NCBI GenBank assembly: GCA_002892395.1
Contig: NBBL01000004.1
Span: 169,504-233,503, forward strand
Direction: 5' to 3'
DNA from: Lachnospiraceae bacterium
GTDB lineage: Bacteria > Bacillota > Clostridia > Lachnospirales > Lachnospiraceae
DNA: 64,000 nt
Position 1 is the stretch's first letter. Every line of letters starts with the position of its first letter. The translations under genes were made by a program, and so were the position numbers. Below are positions 47,728 through 57,816 of this stretch, one piece after another. The notes beneath the pieces were generated by a model. It was given only the letters and a program-made list of their open reading frames with translations. It was not told the DNA's origin and did not search any database.

Positions 47728-49605
47728 TTATTTTGCTTTGCGGTTAATGAACATCACCAGTGTTCCGGTAAGCAGGGCAAAGCAAACGATTCCCCCGAAG
47801 TTGCTCAGAGAAACAATGCCGGAAATATCCGTATTCAACCCCAGCACTGCAAATACAGCAAGCAAAATTCCCACCAATCCTTCTCCGGCAATGAGCCCGG
47901 AGGAGTAGAGAACACCGTTCTCCACCTTATCCTTCTTCTCCTGTTCGCTGAGATTCTGTCTCTTTTCGAAGTAGAGGCGAACCAGTCCGCCGACCATCAT
48001 CGGCACGCTCAGGTGAATCGGCAGATACAGTCCCACTGCAAACGGCAGCACCGGAATTCTGAGAACTGCAACGACAACCGCGAGAAAGACGCCAGTAAAT
48101 ACCAGAGGCCACGGCAGATTGCCGTTCATAACGCCCTCCACAACCATCTTCATAAGTGTTGCCTGCGGAGCGGGAAGCTCTCCGGTTCCATATCCCCATG
48201 CGCTGTTGAGCAAATAGAGAACGCCGCCCACTGCAATCGCAGAGACAACAACACCGATCAACTCACCGATCTGCTGACGGTACGGAGAAGCACCCACCAG
48301 ATAACCTGTCTTCAGGTCCTGCGAGGTATCTCCTGCAATCGCCGTTGCAATGCAGATCACAGAACCGATGGTGATGGCTGCGATCATGCCGGGTGTTCCG
48401 ATATTTCCACTGGCCTTCAAAACCACTGTGGTGACAAGAAGTGTTCCGATTGTCATTCCGGAGACCGGATTGTTGGAGCTGCCGATGAGGCCGACCATCC
48501 GTGAGGACACCGTAGCAAAGAAGAAGCCAAAGATAATGATCAATATGGAGCCGATGAAATTAACCGGAATCACAGGAAGCAGCCACATGGCAATGCCGAT
48601 CAGCCCCACAATCAGAACCGCAATCATAATCGGAAGATCCCGATTCTGACGATTCTGTTCACCGGTCTTTGCGCCGAATCCCTTCATTGCATCCCGGAAG
48701 GTGCGAACAATCAGCGGAAGCGAAGTCACAAGGCTCATAATTCCGCCGGCAGCCACAGCGCCCGCTCCGATGTACTTCACGTAAGAAGACCATATGGTGA
48801 AGGAGCCCATGGCAGAAATGGGATCCTTTCCCGGATAAATCGTCATATCTCCGCCGAACATGTAAATCAGCGGCATAATGACAAACCAGCCGACTGTGCC
48901 GCCTGCGAACAGATAGGACGACACCTTCGGTCCACAGATAAAGCCTACGCCCAGCAGTGCCGGAAGCACATCGGCTCCCAGTCCGGAGCCCTTGTAGGCG
49001 CCGATCTCATAGTGCACTTCGCTGGGGAAAATTTTCAGCCCGTCTGCAACAAACTTATAGAGCGCCGCAATACCGAGACCGGAAAATACCGTCGCAGCCT
49101 TCTCACCGCCTGTCTCGCCTGCTTCAAGAACCTCTGCACATGCCTTCCCCTCCGGATAAGGGAGTGTTCCGTGCTCCTGTACAATCAGTGCAGTGCGAAG
49201 CGGAATCATAAACATAACACCCAGCACACCGCCAAACAGCGCAACCAGTGAGATCAGCAGGAGAGACGGCGCCTCCATCTTTCCCTCGCCTGCCCAGAGA
49301 AACAACGCCGGCAGCGTAAAGATCGCACCGGCTGCCACCGATTCGCCGGCAGAACCGATGGTCTGCACCATGTTGTTTTCCAAAATCGAGTCTTTTCTCA
49401 AGATCCTTCTGATAATCCCCATGGAAATAACCGCTGCCGGAATGGAGGCTGACACCGTCATACCGACACGCAGTCCCAGATAGGCATTGGCTCCGCCAAA
49501 CAATACCGAGAGCAGTGCGCCCAGGACAATGGACGTAACCGTCATTTCCGGCAACGTGGAGTCTGCCGGGACGAACGGCTTAAATACGCGTTCTTCTTCC
49601 TTCAT
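47728..49605 (-). CDS. OPT family oligopeptide transporter
   Basis: 625-aa membrane protein with about 14-16 helices, taking up oligopeptides or metal chelates. Conserved features: FGGANAYLGLRVGMTVSASI near the N-terminus, TLPYPEGKACAEVL, and SNNPVSGMTIGT. ATG chosen with AAGGGGGG upstream; the earlier start has no conserved sequence. Located just upstream of the PqqD-like gene and pepD, suggesting a peptide import and breakdown unit. Confidence 0.93.
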   Translation of the reverse strand: MKEEERVFKPFVPADSTLPEMTVTSIVLGALLSVLFGGANAYLGLRVGMTVSASIPAAVISMGIIRRILRKDSILENNMVQTIGSAGESVAAGAIFTLPALFLWAGEGKMEAPSLLLISLVALFGGVLGVMFMIPLRTALIVQEHGTLPYPEGKACAEVLEAGETGGEKAATVFSGLGIAALYKFVADGLKIFPSEVHYEIGAYKGSGLGADVLPALLGVGFICGPKVSSYLFAGGTVGWFVIMPLIYMFGGDMTIYPGKDPISAMGSFTIWSSYVKYIGAGAVAAGGIMSLVTSLPLIVRTFRDAMKGFGAKTGEQNRQNRDLPIMIAVLIVGLIGIAMWLLPVIPVNFIGSILIIIFGFFFATVSSRMVGLIGSSNNPVSGMTIGTLLVTTVVLKASGNIGTPGMIAAITIGSVICIATAIAGDTSQDLKTGYLVGASPYRQQIGELIGVVVSAIAVGGVLYLLNSAWGYGTGELPAPQATLMKMVVEGVMNGNLPWPLVFTGVFLAVVVAVLRIPVLPFAVGLYLPIHLSVPMMVGGLVRLYFEKRQNLSEQEKKDKVENGVLYSSGLIAGEGLVGILLAVFAVLGLNTDISGIVSLSNFGGIVCFALLTGTLVMFINRKAK

Positions 49606-49897
49606 AATACATCCCCCCTTAAAGTTTCTTTGACACAGCATCCCCCTTACGCAACACCCAATCTGATTCGACCAATCTTACTCCTGTCTCTGTCGGTCGG
49701 ATTTCCTTCCCTTTGCGGATAAGGCGGACAATCTGTGCAAAGAGTCACATTTCATTGCTCTATTTTAAACGCTTTGCCGACTGTCGTCAATCAAAAGACG
49801 TTATAAGGAAAACTTTCGTTCGTATACCGCGAACACAAATCGGGAGAAATCGCCCTGTTTACGGTTCCTGTCCCCGCGGTGCGGAGAAAGCAAGCTG

Positions 49898-50800
49898 TCA
49901 CTGCAGCTCCCCTTCCTCCTGATCTGCCCAGATTGCCTCTCCCTGCAGCCAGATGGTTCCCTTGAAACGCCGCCCGATCTGAGGATCTCCCTGCAAATCC
50001 AGCTGATTAATCGAAACATGCAGCGGAATTTCATTGGCAGAAATCAGCAGATCCCACACCTGTTCTCCTGTCAGCAGGTTTCTTTTCAGACTGATCTCTT
50101 GAATATCACCAATGACAGAATACAGATTGCACTCAATTCCCTCCGGCATAAAGCTGGAATCCACAATGGAATAGATATCCTCCTTCTGCATCCGCCGGGA
50201 AAGGGACGTGTACATCTCCATATCCTTGTTGGTCAGGCTTTCCATTGCCTTCTCATCGCCGTTTCTTGCAGCTTCAATGAGCTTCCCTCTCCTCTGCTCC
50301 GCCACCTTTGCCACGGCGCGCTGTCTCGCATCCTTGTGAAGCGGCAGCAGAATCTTCCCGTCCACGCTGAACGCAGTCAGATGAACCTCCTTCACCTCTG
50401 TCGAGCGAAGCTTCTGTTTCCGCCGGAGATATTCCCCTTCGTTGATCAGCCGAAAAATCAGGGAGATTCCGACCCGCACGTCATCCAGAAGCCCTGAATA
50501 GCTCTCTGCTTCCACATGCCTTTGTATAGAGCAGTAAACATCGGAGCTCCTGTGGGGGGACAGAAAATACGGGAAATAGCTCTCTCGAATTGCTTTGCCC
50601 GCCTCATCCATATAACCGCTCATAACAATGCCCATACCGAGCCCCAGCTCTGCCCTCGTCTCCCAAAGCGTATCGCCGTTATTTAAGGAAACCGTCTGCA
50701 TTGCGGACTGATACCGCTCCTGAATCCGGTCCAGGAGCGTCCGAACTTCGATTCGGTTCTGATAGCGAGAAAAGCCGATTGCTCTTAGATATTTATGCAT
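49898..50800 (-). CDS. DUF3881 family protein
   Basis: 300 aa; starts MHKYLRAIGFSRYQNRIEV, a recognisable DUF3881 start in Lachnospiraceae. Soluble, with a basic middle (LRRKQKLRSTEVKEVHLTAF) and a C-terminal part on ISLKRNLLTGEQVWDLL. Unknown function. It lies 21 bp after the NlpC/P60 gene and is the end of the large operon that starts near the rRNA. The 290 bp before the OPT gene show nothing I can name. Confidence 0.85.
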   Translation of the reverse strand: MHKYLRAIGFSRYQNRIEVRTLLDRIQERYQSAMQTVSLNNGDTLWETRAELGLGMGIVMSGYMDEAGKAIRESYFPYFLSPHRSSDVYCSIQRHVEAESYSGLLDDVRVGISLIFRLINEGEYLRRKQKLRSTEVKEVHLTAFSVDGKILLPLHKDARQRAVAKVAEQRRGKLIEAARNGDEKAMESLTNKDMEMYTSLSRRMQKEDIYSIVDSSFMPEGIECNLYSVIGDIQEISLKRNLLTGEQVWDLLISANEIPLHVSINQLDLQGDPQIGRRFKGTIWLQGEAIWADQEEGELQ

Positions 50801-50821
50801 AGAAGCACTCCTTCATCCGAC

Positions 50822-52480
50822 TCAGAAAATTCTCCAGCCGCAGATAAAATTGCGCTGCCACCAGGCGCCAAGAGACCGGTGCACCACCCTTCCGTTGGAA
50901 GAGCTGGCATCAATAACGGTTCCTCCGCCTGCACAAATGCCGACATGACCACGCACACAGATAATATCACCCGCCTGCAGCTCCGAAAAACTTCCGATTC
51001 TTCTGCCTCTTCCTCCGCTTGCCCATCCGCCGCTGGTCATGTAGGACTGTCCTACACCCACCTGCTTCAGGCACCAGTACACAAACCCGGAACAGTCAAA
51101 GGAGCCCGGTCCCTTTGCTCCCCACACATAAGGACAGCCGAGCTTGGAGCTCGCCACATCCAGAAGCGCACCGACGGAGCCGCCTCCCGTGTACGAATAA
51201 TCGGAGCCCGCCCCGCTGTTTTCGGAGGATCCGTTTCCGGAAGAGCTGTTTCCGCCTCCGGAAGGACTCCCCCCCGAAGCGTTGTGCTGCCGGGAGGGAA
51301 CGGAATGCCGCGGCGCCGGACGCCGCACCTCATCTCCGGTCAGCTTTGCCATCGTCATAGCGCCGACAGAACCGTCGGAAGACAGATTGTTTCTCTTTTG
51401 AAAATCTACAACTGCCTTTTTGGTTGCCTCTCCGTAATAACCTGTCACCAGCTGGGAATTCAAATACCCCCACTTGCTCAGGAGCTGCTGTACCCGGGTC
51501 ACCGTATCACTCTGATCTCCCAGCACAAGTCCGAAGGCCTGTGCCTCATTACTATTCAGCTTTTCTCTGGTTCCCGGTCCCAGATATCCATCCACCACCA
51601 AGTCGTTTCTCGACTGGAACTCCTTAATCGCCATGGCGGTGCCAAGACCAAAGGTTCCGTCCGGCTCGCTGGTCAAATATCCGAGGGTTCGAAGCCGCTT
51701 CTGCGCTGCCAGCACCAGATCGCTTTTTTCTCCGTATGCAATCATATTCGGCTTCACTTCCTCGGAATAAACCAGGCTCATGGTTTTTCTTCCGACTTTT
51801 CCATCCTGCTCCAGCCCGTTCAACTGCTGAAATTTCAGAACGGCAGAAAGTGTCTTTTCATCAAAGGTTCCGGTGATTTCTCCCTCACTGGCAAGGTAGC
51901 CCAGCTGATATAAGCGCTGCTGGAGCTCCACGATATCCGAACCGCTGTCTCCCTGCTGTGCCTTGTAATAGTGGGCGTTTTCATCCAAAATCGCCCGCAG
52001 TGTCTCCTCTCCCACGATCCCGTCCTGCGACAGCGAATTTTGCCGCTGGTAGATTTTAACTGCGGCTGCCGTCACCTCCCCGTAGTAATCCGACGGTTCA
52101 TCGTTGTCCATAAAGCCCAGCTCCATGAGTCGCGCCTGCAAATCCTTGATAATCCAGCTTCTGGTCCCGATGCGGATCACGCTGGGCGCCGGCTCGGTTG
52201 TGGGAACCACAATATCCAGGTTCGGAAACTTAGGACTGTCAATCCCGGCTGAAAGCACGCCAAAGCCTGTGCTCCCAGGATCTCCCGTCTCACCGCTTCC
52301 ATTCTCTGCTCCCTTCCCTTCTCCGCCTGAAGTCTCCTCCTTCTGGTCTCCGATTGCGATCTCACTGCTCTGTGCGGCTTCCGAATCTGCAACACCATGC
52401 GCCTGCCCGCAGGCTCCCATGCCCGCAGCCAATGTGAGTACAGCAAAGGTGAGAATCGCTTTTTTCGCTGTTTTAATCAT
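50822..52480 (-). CDS. Secreted NlpC/P60 hydrolase with peptidoglycan-binding repeats
   Basis: 552 aa. An N-terminal signal with lipobox-like AAGMGACGQ, then a Ser/Glu/Gly-rich linker, followed by four to five PG_binding_1 repeats (for example RLMELGFMDNDEPSDYYGEV, QRLYQLGYLASEGEITGTFD), a Ser/Gly linker, and a C-terminal NlpC/P60 peptidase with catalytic Cys in FDCSGFVYWCL, His in GHVGICAG. It should cut cell-wall peptides. The ATG is behind TTTTGGAGGAAATAC and overlaps ksgA by 8 bp. Confidence 0.93.
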   Translation of the reverse strand: MIKTAKKAILTFAVLTLAAGMGACGQAHGVADSEAAQSSEIAIGDQKEETSGGEGKGAENGSGETGDPGSTGFGVLSAGIDSPKFPNLDIVVPTTEPAPSVIRIGTRSWIIKDLQARLMELGFMDNDEPSDYYGEVTAAAVKIYQRQNSLSQDGIVGEETLRAILDENAHYYKAQQGDSGSDIVELQQRLYQLGYLASEGEITGTFDEKTLSAVLKFQQLNGLEQDGKVGRKTMSLVYSEEVKPNMIAYGEKSDLVLAAQKRLRTLGYLTSEPDGTFGLGTAMAIKEFQSRNDLVVDGYLGPGTREKLNSNEAQAFGLVLGDQSDTVTRVQQLLSKWGYLNSQLVTGYYGEATKKAVVDFQKRNNLSSDGSVGAMTMAKLTGDEVRRPAPRHSVPSRQHNASGGSPSGGGNSSSGNGSSENSGAGSDYSYTGGGSVGALLDVASSKLGCPYVWGAKGPGSFDCSGFVYWCLKQVGVGQSYMTSGGWASGGRGRRIGSFSELQAGDIICVRGHVGICAGGGTVIDASSSNGRVVHRSLGAWWQRNFICGWRIF

Positions 52481-53345
52481 GTATTTCCTCCAAAAGCAAA
52501 TCTGATAGCATTGCAAATTCTTCCAGTGAAAGCGCCTCTCCCCGAATCGTCTCCGAAAGCTGCAGATCACGAAGCCGTCTTGTCACCATCTCTCTCGTGA
52601 TGCCGTCCGGTGTTCCGTGACTCAGCGCATTGGAAAGAGTCTTTCTTCTTTGATGAAACGCTGCCCGTATCAAACGGAACAGAAAATCAGGATCCCGGGT
52701 GAAAACCGGCGGCTTTTCATAGCGCTCCAGTCCAATCACTGCAGAGCCCACATTCGGACGGGGAATAAAACAATTTGGCGGAACATTTGCCTTAATCTCC
52801 GCGTTTGCATAATATTGTACTGCAAGCGAGAGCGCCCCATACTCCTTTGTCCCAGGACGAGCCTGCATGCGCTCTGCCACCTCCTTTTGAACCATCACCG
52901 TAATGCTCTTAACCGGTACGTCCTTTCTAAGGAGATTCATGATAATCGGCGTTGTGATATAATATGGCAAATTTGCCACCACACGCAAGGGCTTTCCTTC
53001 ATTGTACGCTTCCGCCAATGCGGAGATATCCTGCTTCAGGATATCTCCGTGAATCAGGATTACATTTGGGTACGGCTTTAAGGTCTCTTCAAGAATCGGA
53101 ATCAGCTCCGAATCAATTTCCACTGCGACAACCTTCCCGGCTCGCTCTGCGAGATACTGGGTCATGGCTCCGATCCCCGGTCCAATCTCCAGCACACAGT
53201 CCTCCGGGACGATGTTCGCTGCATCCGCAATTTTACCGAGGACATGGGGATCAATCAGGAAATTCTGCCCAAGCCGTTTCCGAAAGTGAAACCGGTGCTT
53301 TTTAATCAGTTCTATGGTGTTCTGCGGTTTACCGAGATCTGGCAT
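52473..53345 (-). CDS. ksgA: 16S rRNA (A1518/A1519) dimethyltransferase
   Basis: 290-aa KsgA/RsmA. SAM-binding VLEIGPGIGAMTQYLAE, the acidic VEIDSELIP, and the catalytic NLPYYITTPII are present, as is the C-terminal FHQRRKTLSNAL domain. It methylates two adjacent adenines in helix 45. Directly follows tatD (no gap) and overlaps the hydrolase gene; in Bacillus ksgA also closes this cluster, with rnmV between. Confidence 0.97.
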   Translation of the reverse strand: MPDLGKPQNTIELIKKHRFHFRKRLGQNFLIDPHVLGKIADAANIVPEDCVLEIGPGIGAMTQYLAERAGKVVAVEIDSELIPILEETLKPYPNVILIHGDILKQDISALAEAYNEGKPLRVVANLPYYITTPIIMNLLRKDVPVKSITVMVQKEVAERMQARPGTKEYGALSLAVQYYANAEIKANVPPNCFIPRPNVGSAVIGLERYEKPPVFTRDPDFLFRLIRAAFHQRRKTLSNALSHGTPDGITREMVTRRLRDLQLSETIRGEALSLEEFAMLSDLLLEEIHD

Positions 53346-54131
53346 CTACACTCCTCTGACCGATGCGAGCCTTGGGAAACAGCGAAGCGCGTTCTCTTTT
53401 GTGATGTCAATCACGGTCTGCTCATGGATTCCCTTAATGGCTGCAATCTCTCTTACAATATACGGCAAATTCAACGACGAGTTTCTCGTCCCCCGGTGGG
53501 GCTCCGGAGAAAGATAGGGGCAGTCTGTCTCAAGTAAAATTGCCTCGATTGGCATCTCACGCACCACTTCCTTCATCTTTTTCCCGTTTTTAAAGGTGAC
53601 AACTCCCCCAATTCCAAGATAAAACCCCATTTTTACGTATTGCTCCGCCACTTCTACTCCGGCAGAAAAGCAGTGAATCACGCCGCCGATCTCCTCTGCT
53701 CTCTCCTCCCGCATAAGATCCATGGTGTCCTGTACCGCATCTCTGGAATGCACAATCACCGGAAGTCCGAGTTTTTTTGCAAGCTGAAGCTGCTTGCGAA
53801 ACCAGACCGCCTGCAGCTCCCGTCCCGGATCCTCATAATGGTACTCCAGGCCGATTTCGCCAATCGCGACCACCTTCCTGAATGCAGACAGCTCCGCGAA
53901 ATGTTCCAGTATCTCATCTGTCAGCTCTGTCACATGATTCGGATGTACCCCGAGCGCACAATAGACCCACGGCCAGCGCCGGGACAATTCCAGTCCGATC
54001 AGGGAGGAGTCCACGGAGGCTCCGGAATTAATCACTGCTTCGATTCCCCGCTGGGGGAAAGCTCCGAGCAGGACATCTCTGTCCTGCTCGAAGGCTTCAT
54101 CATCATAGTGTGCATGGGTATCAATCATCAT
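53346..54131 (-). CDS. tatD: TatD family DNase
   Basis: 261-aa TIM-barrel metal-dependent hydrolase; the metal-binding DTHAHYDDEAF, GEIGLEYHYEDPG, VIHSRDA, GVIHCFSAG and LLETDCPYLSPEP motifs are all intact. 3'-5' exonuclease acting in DNA repair or turnover. The first of two adjacent ATGs lies 2 bp after the metG stop. Corresponds to yabD in the Bacillus cluster. Confidence 0.95.
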   Translation of the reverse strand: MMIDTHAHYDDEAFEQDRDVLLGAFPQRGIEAVINSGASVDSSLIGLELSRRWPWVYCALGVHPNHVTELTDEILEHFAELSAFRKVVAIGEIGLEYHYEDPGRELQAVWFRKQLQLAKKLGLPVIVHSRDAVQDTMDLMREERAEEIGGVIHCFSAGVEVAEQYVKMGFYLGIGGVVTFKNGKKMKEVVREMPIEAILLETDCPYLSPEPHRGTRNSSLNLPYIVREIAAIKGIHEQTVIDITKENALRCFPRLASVRGV

Positions 54132-54133
54132 GA

Positions 54134-56158
54134 TTATCCAATCTCCGCGCCGGGTGAAATCTCTTCCGACATCGGCGTCATCAGGCTCAGCCTTCCCTCC
54201 CTGTCTTCGGCAGAAAGCAGCATTCCCTGTGATTCCATTCCCGCAAGCCTTGCCGGCTTCAAATTGACGATTGCCATCACCTTCTTCCCCACCAGCTTTT
54301 CCGGTTCAGGATACCACTTCTTAATTCCCGACAAAATCTGAATGGTATTCTTTCCGCATTTCAACTGGAAGCAGAGCAGCTTTTTGGACTTTGGCACCGC
54401 CTCGCACTTCAGCACCTCACAAACCCGGAACTCGCACTGAGAAAAGGCTTCAAACTCCACCATCTCCTTTTCCGGCACCTGGGGAAGTGGGGATTCTGTC
54501 TCTCGCCCCGCTTCGGAGGCTTTTGCCTTTGCCGCTTCAGCGGTCTTTTCCTTTGCCGCCTCCTGCTCCTCCCTCAGTTTTTCCTCCACAGCCTTGGGAT
54601 CCAGACGGGCAAACAGAATATCCGCCGTCTCCTCCACCCTGGTTCCGGACGGATAGAGGCCAAAGTGTTCCATCTCCTGCAGCTCTCTCCGCTCCGCATG
54701 GAATTCCCTCAAAATCTTTTCCGAGGTTTCCGGCATAAAGCTGAACAGAAGAGACGCCCCAATGGTGATTGCCTCTGTCAGGTTATAGAGAACCATGTTA
54801 AGCCGATCCCGTCCGGTTTCCTTCTTGGCAAGGCTCCAGGGCATCGTCTCATCAATATATTTATTGCAGCGCTTAAAGATGTTCCAGAGTGCGCTCATCG
54901 CATCCGCGACACGCAGGCCCTGCATCTTCTCACTGACCTTCCTTCCTTCCCGAAGCACTGTCTCACAGAATTCCCGATCCAGAGCCTGCTCCTCTTCGGG
55001 AAACGAAACCTCCGGCCGAGTCACAACCCCGCCAAAATACTTATTGCTCATTGCAATCGTCCGGCTCACAAGATTCCCCAGTATATTTGCCAGGTCGGAA
55101 TTATAACGCTCAACCATTAAATCCCAGCTAATGACACCGTCGTTTTCAAACGGCATCTCATGCAGACAGAAATAACGAACCGGATCCACCCCGAAAAAGG
55201 CTGCCAAATCATCTGCATAAAGCACATTCCCCTTGGACTTAGACATCTTTCCGCCCTCCTGCAAAAGCCACGGATGCCCAAACACCTGCTTGGGAAGCGG
55301 CTCACCCAGTGCCATGAGGAAAATCGGCCAGTAAATGGTATGGAAGCGGATGATGTCCTTTCCGATCAGGTGCAAATCTGCCGGCCAGTATTTCCGATAG
55401 AGGGGACCGCTGGCTCCGTCCGCGTCGTAGCCAAGCCCGGTCGCATAGTTTGTGAGTGCATCCAACCAGACATAAACCACATGCTTCGGATCAAAATCAA
55501 CGGGAATGCCCCAGTGAAAGCTGGTGCGGGACACGCAGAGATCCTGCAAACCCGGCTTCAGAAAATTGTTCATCATTTCATTTTTTCTGGAAACCGGCTG
55601 AATAAACTCCGGATGCGCCTCAATGTGTTTGATCAAGCGATCCGCATATTTACTCATTCGAAAGAAATAGGCTTCCTCCTTTGCGGGCTTCACAGGACGG
55701 CCGCAATCCGGGCATTTCCCATCCACCAGCTGAGACGGCGTCCAGAAACTCTCGCAGGGCGTACAGTACATTCCCTCGTACTCACTTTTATAAATATCTC
55801 CCTGCTCATACAGCTTCCTGAAGATTTTCTGTACCTGAGCCTCGTGATCCGGATCTGTCGTCCGGATAAAGCGGTCATACGAGGTGTTCATCAAGTCCCA
55901 AATGCGCCTGATCTCTGCCGCCACATCGTCCACAAATTTCTTCGGAGTGACGCCGGCTGCTGCCGCTTTTTCCTCAATTTTCTGTCCGTGCTCATCGGTT
56001 CCGGTCTGAAAACGAACATCGTATCCCTCTGCACGCTTAAACCGTGCAATCGCATCGGCCAAAATAATCTCATAGGTATTTCCTATGTGCGGCTTTCCCG
56101 ATGTATACGCGATCGCTGTTGTAATATAATACGGCTTTTTCCTGCTTTCCTGACCCAT
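54134..56158 (-). CDS. metG: Methionine-tRNA ligase
   Basis: 674-aa class I synthetase with a C-terminal Trbp111 tRNA-binding domain (about residues 565-674, starting MVEFEAFSQCEFRVCEV). HIGH is HIGN in SGKPHIGNTYE; KMSKS is intact (EGGKMSKSKGN); a zinc knuckle CTPCESFW...CPDC is visible. A Lys/Glu/Ala-rich linker (about 520-560) joins the domains. An ATG three codons upstream is possible but sits against the ribosome site. Confidence 0.97.
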   Translation of the reverse strand: MGQESRKKPYYITTAIAYTSGKPHIGNTYEIILADAIARFKRAEGYDVRFQTGTDEHGQKIEEKAAAAGVTPKKFVDDVAAEIRRIWDLMNTSYDRFIRTTDPDHEAQVQKIFRKLYEQGDIYKSEYEGMYCTPCESFWTPSQLVDGKCPDCGRPVKPAKEEAYFFRMSKYADRLIKHIEAHPEFIQPVSRKNEMMNNFLKPGLQDLCVSRTSFHWGIPVDFDPKHVVYVWLDALTNYATGLGYDADGASGPLYRKYWPADLHLIGKDIIRFHTIYWPIFLMALGEPLPKQVFGHPWLLQEGGKMSKSKGNVLYADDLAAFFGVDPVRYFCLHEMPFENDGVISWDLMVERYNSDLANILGNLVSRTIAMSNKYFGGVVTRPEVSFPEEEQALDREFCETVLREGRKVSEKMQGLRVADAMSALWNIFKRCNKYIDETMPWSLAKKETGRDRLNMVLYNLTEAITIGASLLFSFMPETSEKILREFHAERRELQEMEHFGLYPSGTRVEETADILFARLDPKAVEEKLREEQEAAKEKTAEAAKAKASEAGRETESPLPQVPEKEMVEFEAFSQCEFRVCEVLKCEAVPKSKKLLCFQLKCGKNTIQILSGIKKWYPEPEKLVGKKVMAIVNLKPARLAGMESQGMLLSAEDREGRLSLMTPMSEEISPGAEIG

Positions 56159-56197
56159 CTCTCCCATCTCCTTCCTTCGCTCTCCCAGTGTATCACA

Positions 56198-57058
56198 TCA
56201 GAGAAAAGTCCGATAGATATCCCGTCGGCTCACTCCCCGGTCTCTGGCTGCAGCCCGCATCGCTTCCTTCCGTTCCATTCCCTGCGACTCATAAAATGCA
56301 ACGTGCTCTGCAACGCTCATGGCAGCCCATTCGGCTTGCTCCGCTTCCTTTTTTTTTCGTAAACTGCGTCCTTCCACCACAAGAACATACTCGCCCCGAA
56401 TCAGGAGCGGGTGCTCCGGGGCTTCCATTCGTCGAATCAGTTCTCCGATGCTTCCCCTCTGCACTTCTTCATGAAGCTTTGTCAATTCCCTCACCAGGCT
56501 GATCCTTCTCTCCTCTCCCAGCACCTTAGAAAGTTCCTTCAATGTTTTTAAAAGACGATGGGGCGCCTCGTAGATCACAATGGTTCTGGTCTCCGCCTGC
56601 AATTCCGCCAGAATTTCTGCCCGCATTCTCTTATCTGCGGGAAGAAAGGCCTCAAAGCAGAACCGCCGCGTGGAAAGCCCGCTGATTGCCAGAGCACTCA
56701 CCGCTGCACACGGACCCGGGATAATCGTCACCTCCACTCCGGCTTCATAGGCCTTTTGAACCATGACCTCTCCGGGATCTGAGATTGCCGGCATCCCGGC
56801 ATCGGTGACCAGTGCGATCCTGTTCCCACGCTGCAGCACCTCAATCAACGCATCGGCCTTTTCGACTTTATTATATTCATGGTAGCTGGTCAACGGCTTT
56901 TTGATTCCCAGATGATTCAAAAGGCGAAGCGTGTTTCGCGTATCCTCCGCCGCAATCAAATCAACCTGATGGAAAACCTCCAACGCACGCTGACTGATGT
57001 CCTGCAAATTACCGATCGGCGTCGCGACCAGATAAAGCTTGCCGACTGCCTCCTCCAC
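56198..57058 (-). CDS. rsmI: 16S rRNA (cytidine1402-2'-O)-methyltransferase
   Basis: 286 aa, tetrapyrrole-methylase fold: LVATPIGNLQDISQRAL, AEDTRNTLRLLNH, DAGMPAISDPGE, and VTIIPGPCAAVSAL. The start codon is GTG behind AAAGGAGAAAAA. Between trmN6 and metG, as in the Bacillus yabC arrangement. The C-terminus contains a basic region ending RDIYRTFL. Confidence 0.96.
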   Translation of the reverse strand: MEEAVGKLYLVATPIGNLQDISQRALEVFHQVDLIAAEDTRNTLRLLNHLGIKKPLTSYHEYNKVEKADALIEVLQRGNRIALVTDAGMPAISDPGEVMVQKAYEAGVEVTIIPGPCAAVSALAISGLSTRRFCFEAFLPADKRMRAEILAELQAETRTIVIYEAPHRLLKTLKELSKVLGEERRISLVRELTKLHEEVQRGSIGELIRRMEAPEHPLLIRGEYVLVVEGRSLRKKKEAEQAEWAAMSVAEHVAFYESQGMERKEAMRAAARDRGVSRRDIYRTFL

Positions 57059-57081
57059 TTTTTCTCCTTTTTCGCCCGGAT

Positions 57082-57816
57082 CTAATATCCGTAAATGTCT
57101 CTGATTTCATCGCTGTAAACCCCCGGTCTCTGAAAGACAACCAGCGGCGCTTCCACTCGGAGTGCGGCTCTGCCTCCCTTTACTGCTTCCAGAAGCACCA
57201 TGTTCGCCTCTCGATTCAAAAAGGGATGCACCAACTTCATGCGCTTCGGCTCCATTTGGAAACGCCTCAATGCGGATATCAACTCAATCAGACGGTTCGG
57301 GCGATAGACATAGGCACAGCGCCCTCCGTTTTTTAACAGGCGCCCTGTCTCCCGAACAGTATCCTCCAGGGTGCAGTAAATTTCATGCCTTGCAATGGCC
57401 TTGGCATCATCGGGATTTCTAATCGCGCCTCCGACTGCCATGTATGGCGGATTGCAGGTCACAACATCAATCATTCCGCTCTCTCCCGCTGCCCCCCTGT
57501 CCCTGAGATCTGCGCATCGAATCTCCACCCGGGGCGACAGATGATTCAGCTCCACGCTCCGCGTTGCCATATCCGCCATCTCTTTTTGAAGCTCAATGCC
57601 GATGATCCGCTTTGCCTTTGTTTTCGCACTGAGCAAAAGCGGAATGATCCCGCTCCCGCTGCAAAGATCCACAACGAACTCCCCCGGCTTCACGGTCACA
57701 AAGCCGCTGAGAAGCACCGCGTCCATTCCAAAGCAAAAGCCGGAAGGATTCTGGATGATCTGAAGCCGACTCCTCTGCAAATCGTCAATACGCTCTCCGG
57801 GTCTTTGCTCAATCAT
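57082..57816 (-). CDS. trmN6: tRNA1(Val) (adenine37-N6)-methyltransferase-like protein
   Basis: 244-aa class I SAM methyltransferase: FVVDLCSGSGIIPLLLSAK, IIGIELQKEMADMA, and the N6-adenine catalytic motif NPPY in VVTCNPPYMA. Corresponds to yabB of Bacillus in position and similarity. It overlaps the 3' end of ricT by 8 bp. The tRNA target is inferred from the family. Confidence 0.88.
   Translation of the reverse strand: MIEQRPGERIDDLQRSRLQIIQNPSGFCFGMDAVLLSGFVTVKPGEFVVDLCSGSGIIPLLLSAKTKAKRIIGIELQKEMADMATRSVELNHLSPRVEIRCADLRDRGAAGESGMIDVVTCNPPYMAVGGAIRNPDDAKAIARHEIYCTLEDTVRETGRLLKNGGRCAYVYRPNRLIELISALRRFQMEPKRMKLVHPFLNREANMVLLEAVKGGRAALRVEAPLVVFQRPGVYSDEIRDIYGY

Noticed and set aside
56159..56197. 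T-box riboswitch before metG
   Set aside because: Only about 40 bp separate it from the end of rsmI, with no room for a specifier loop or antiterminator.
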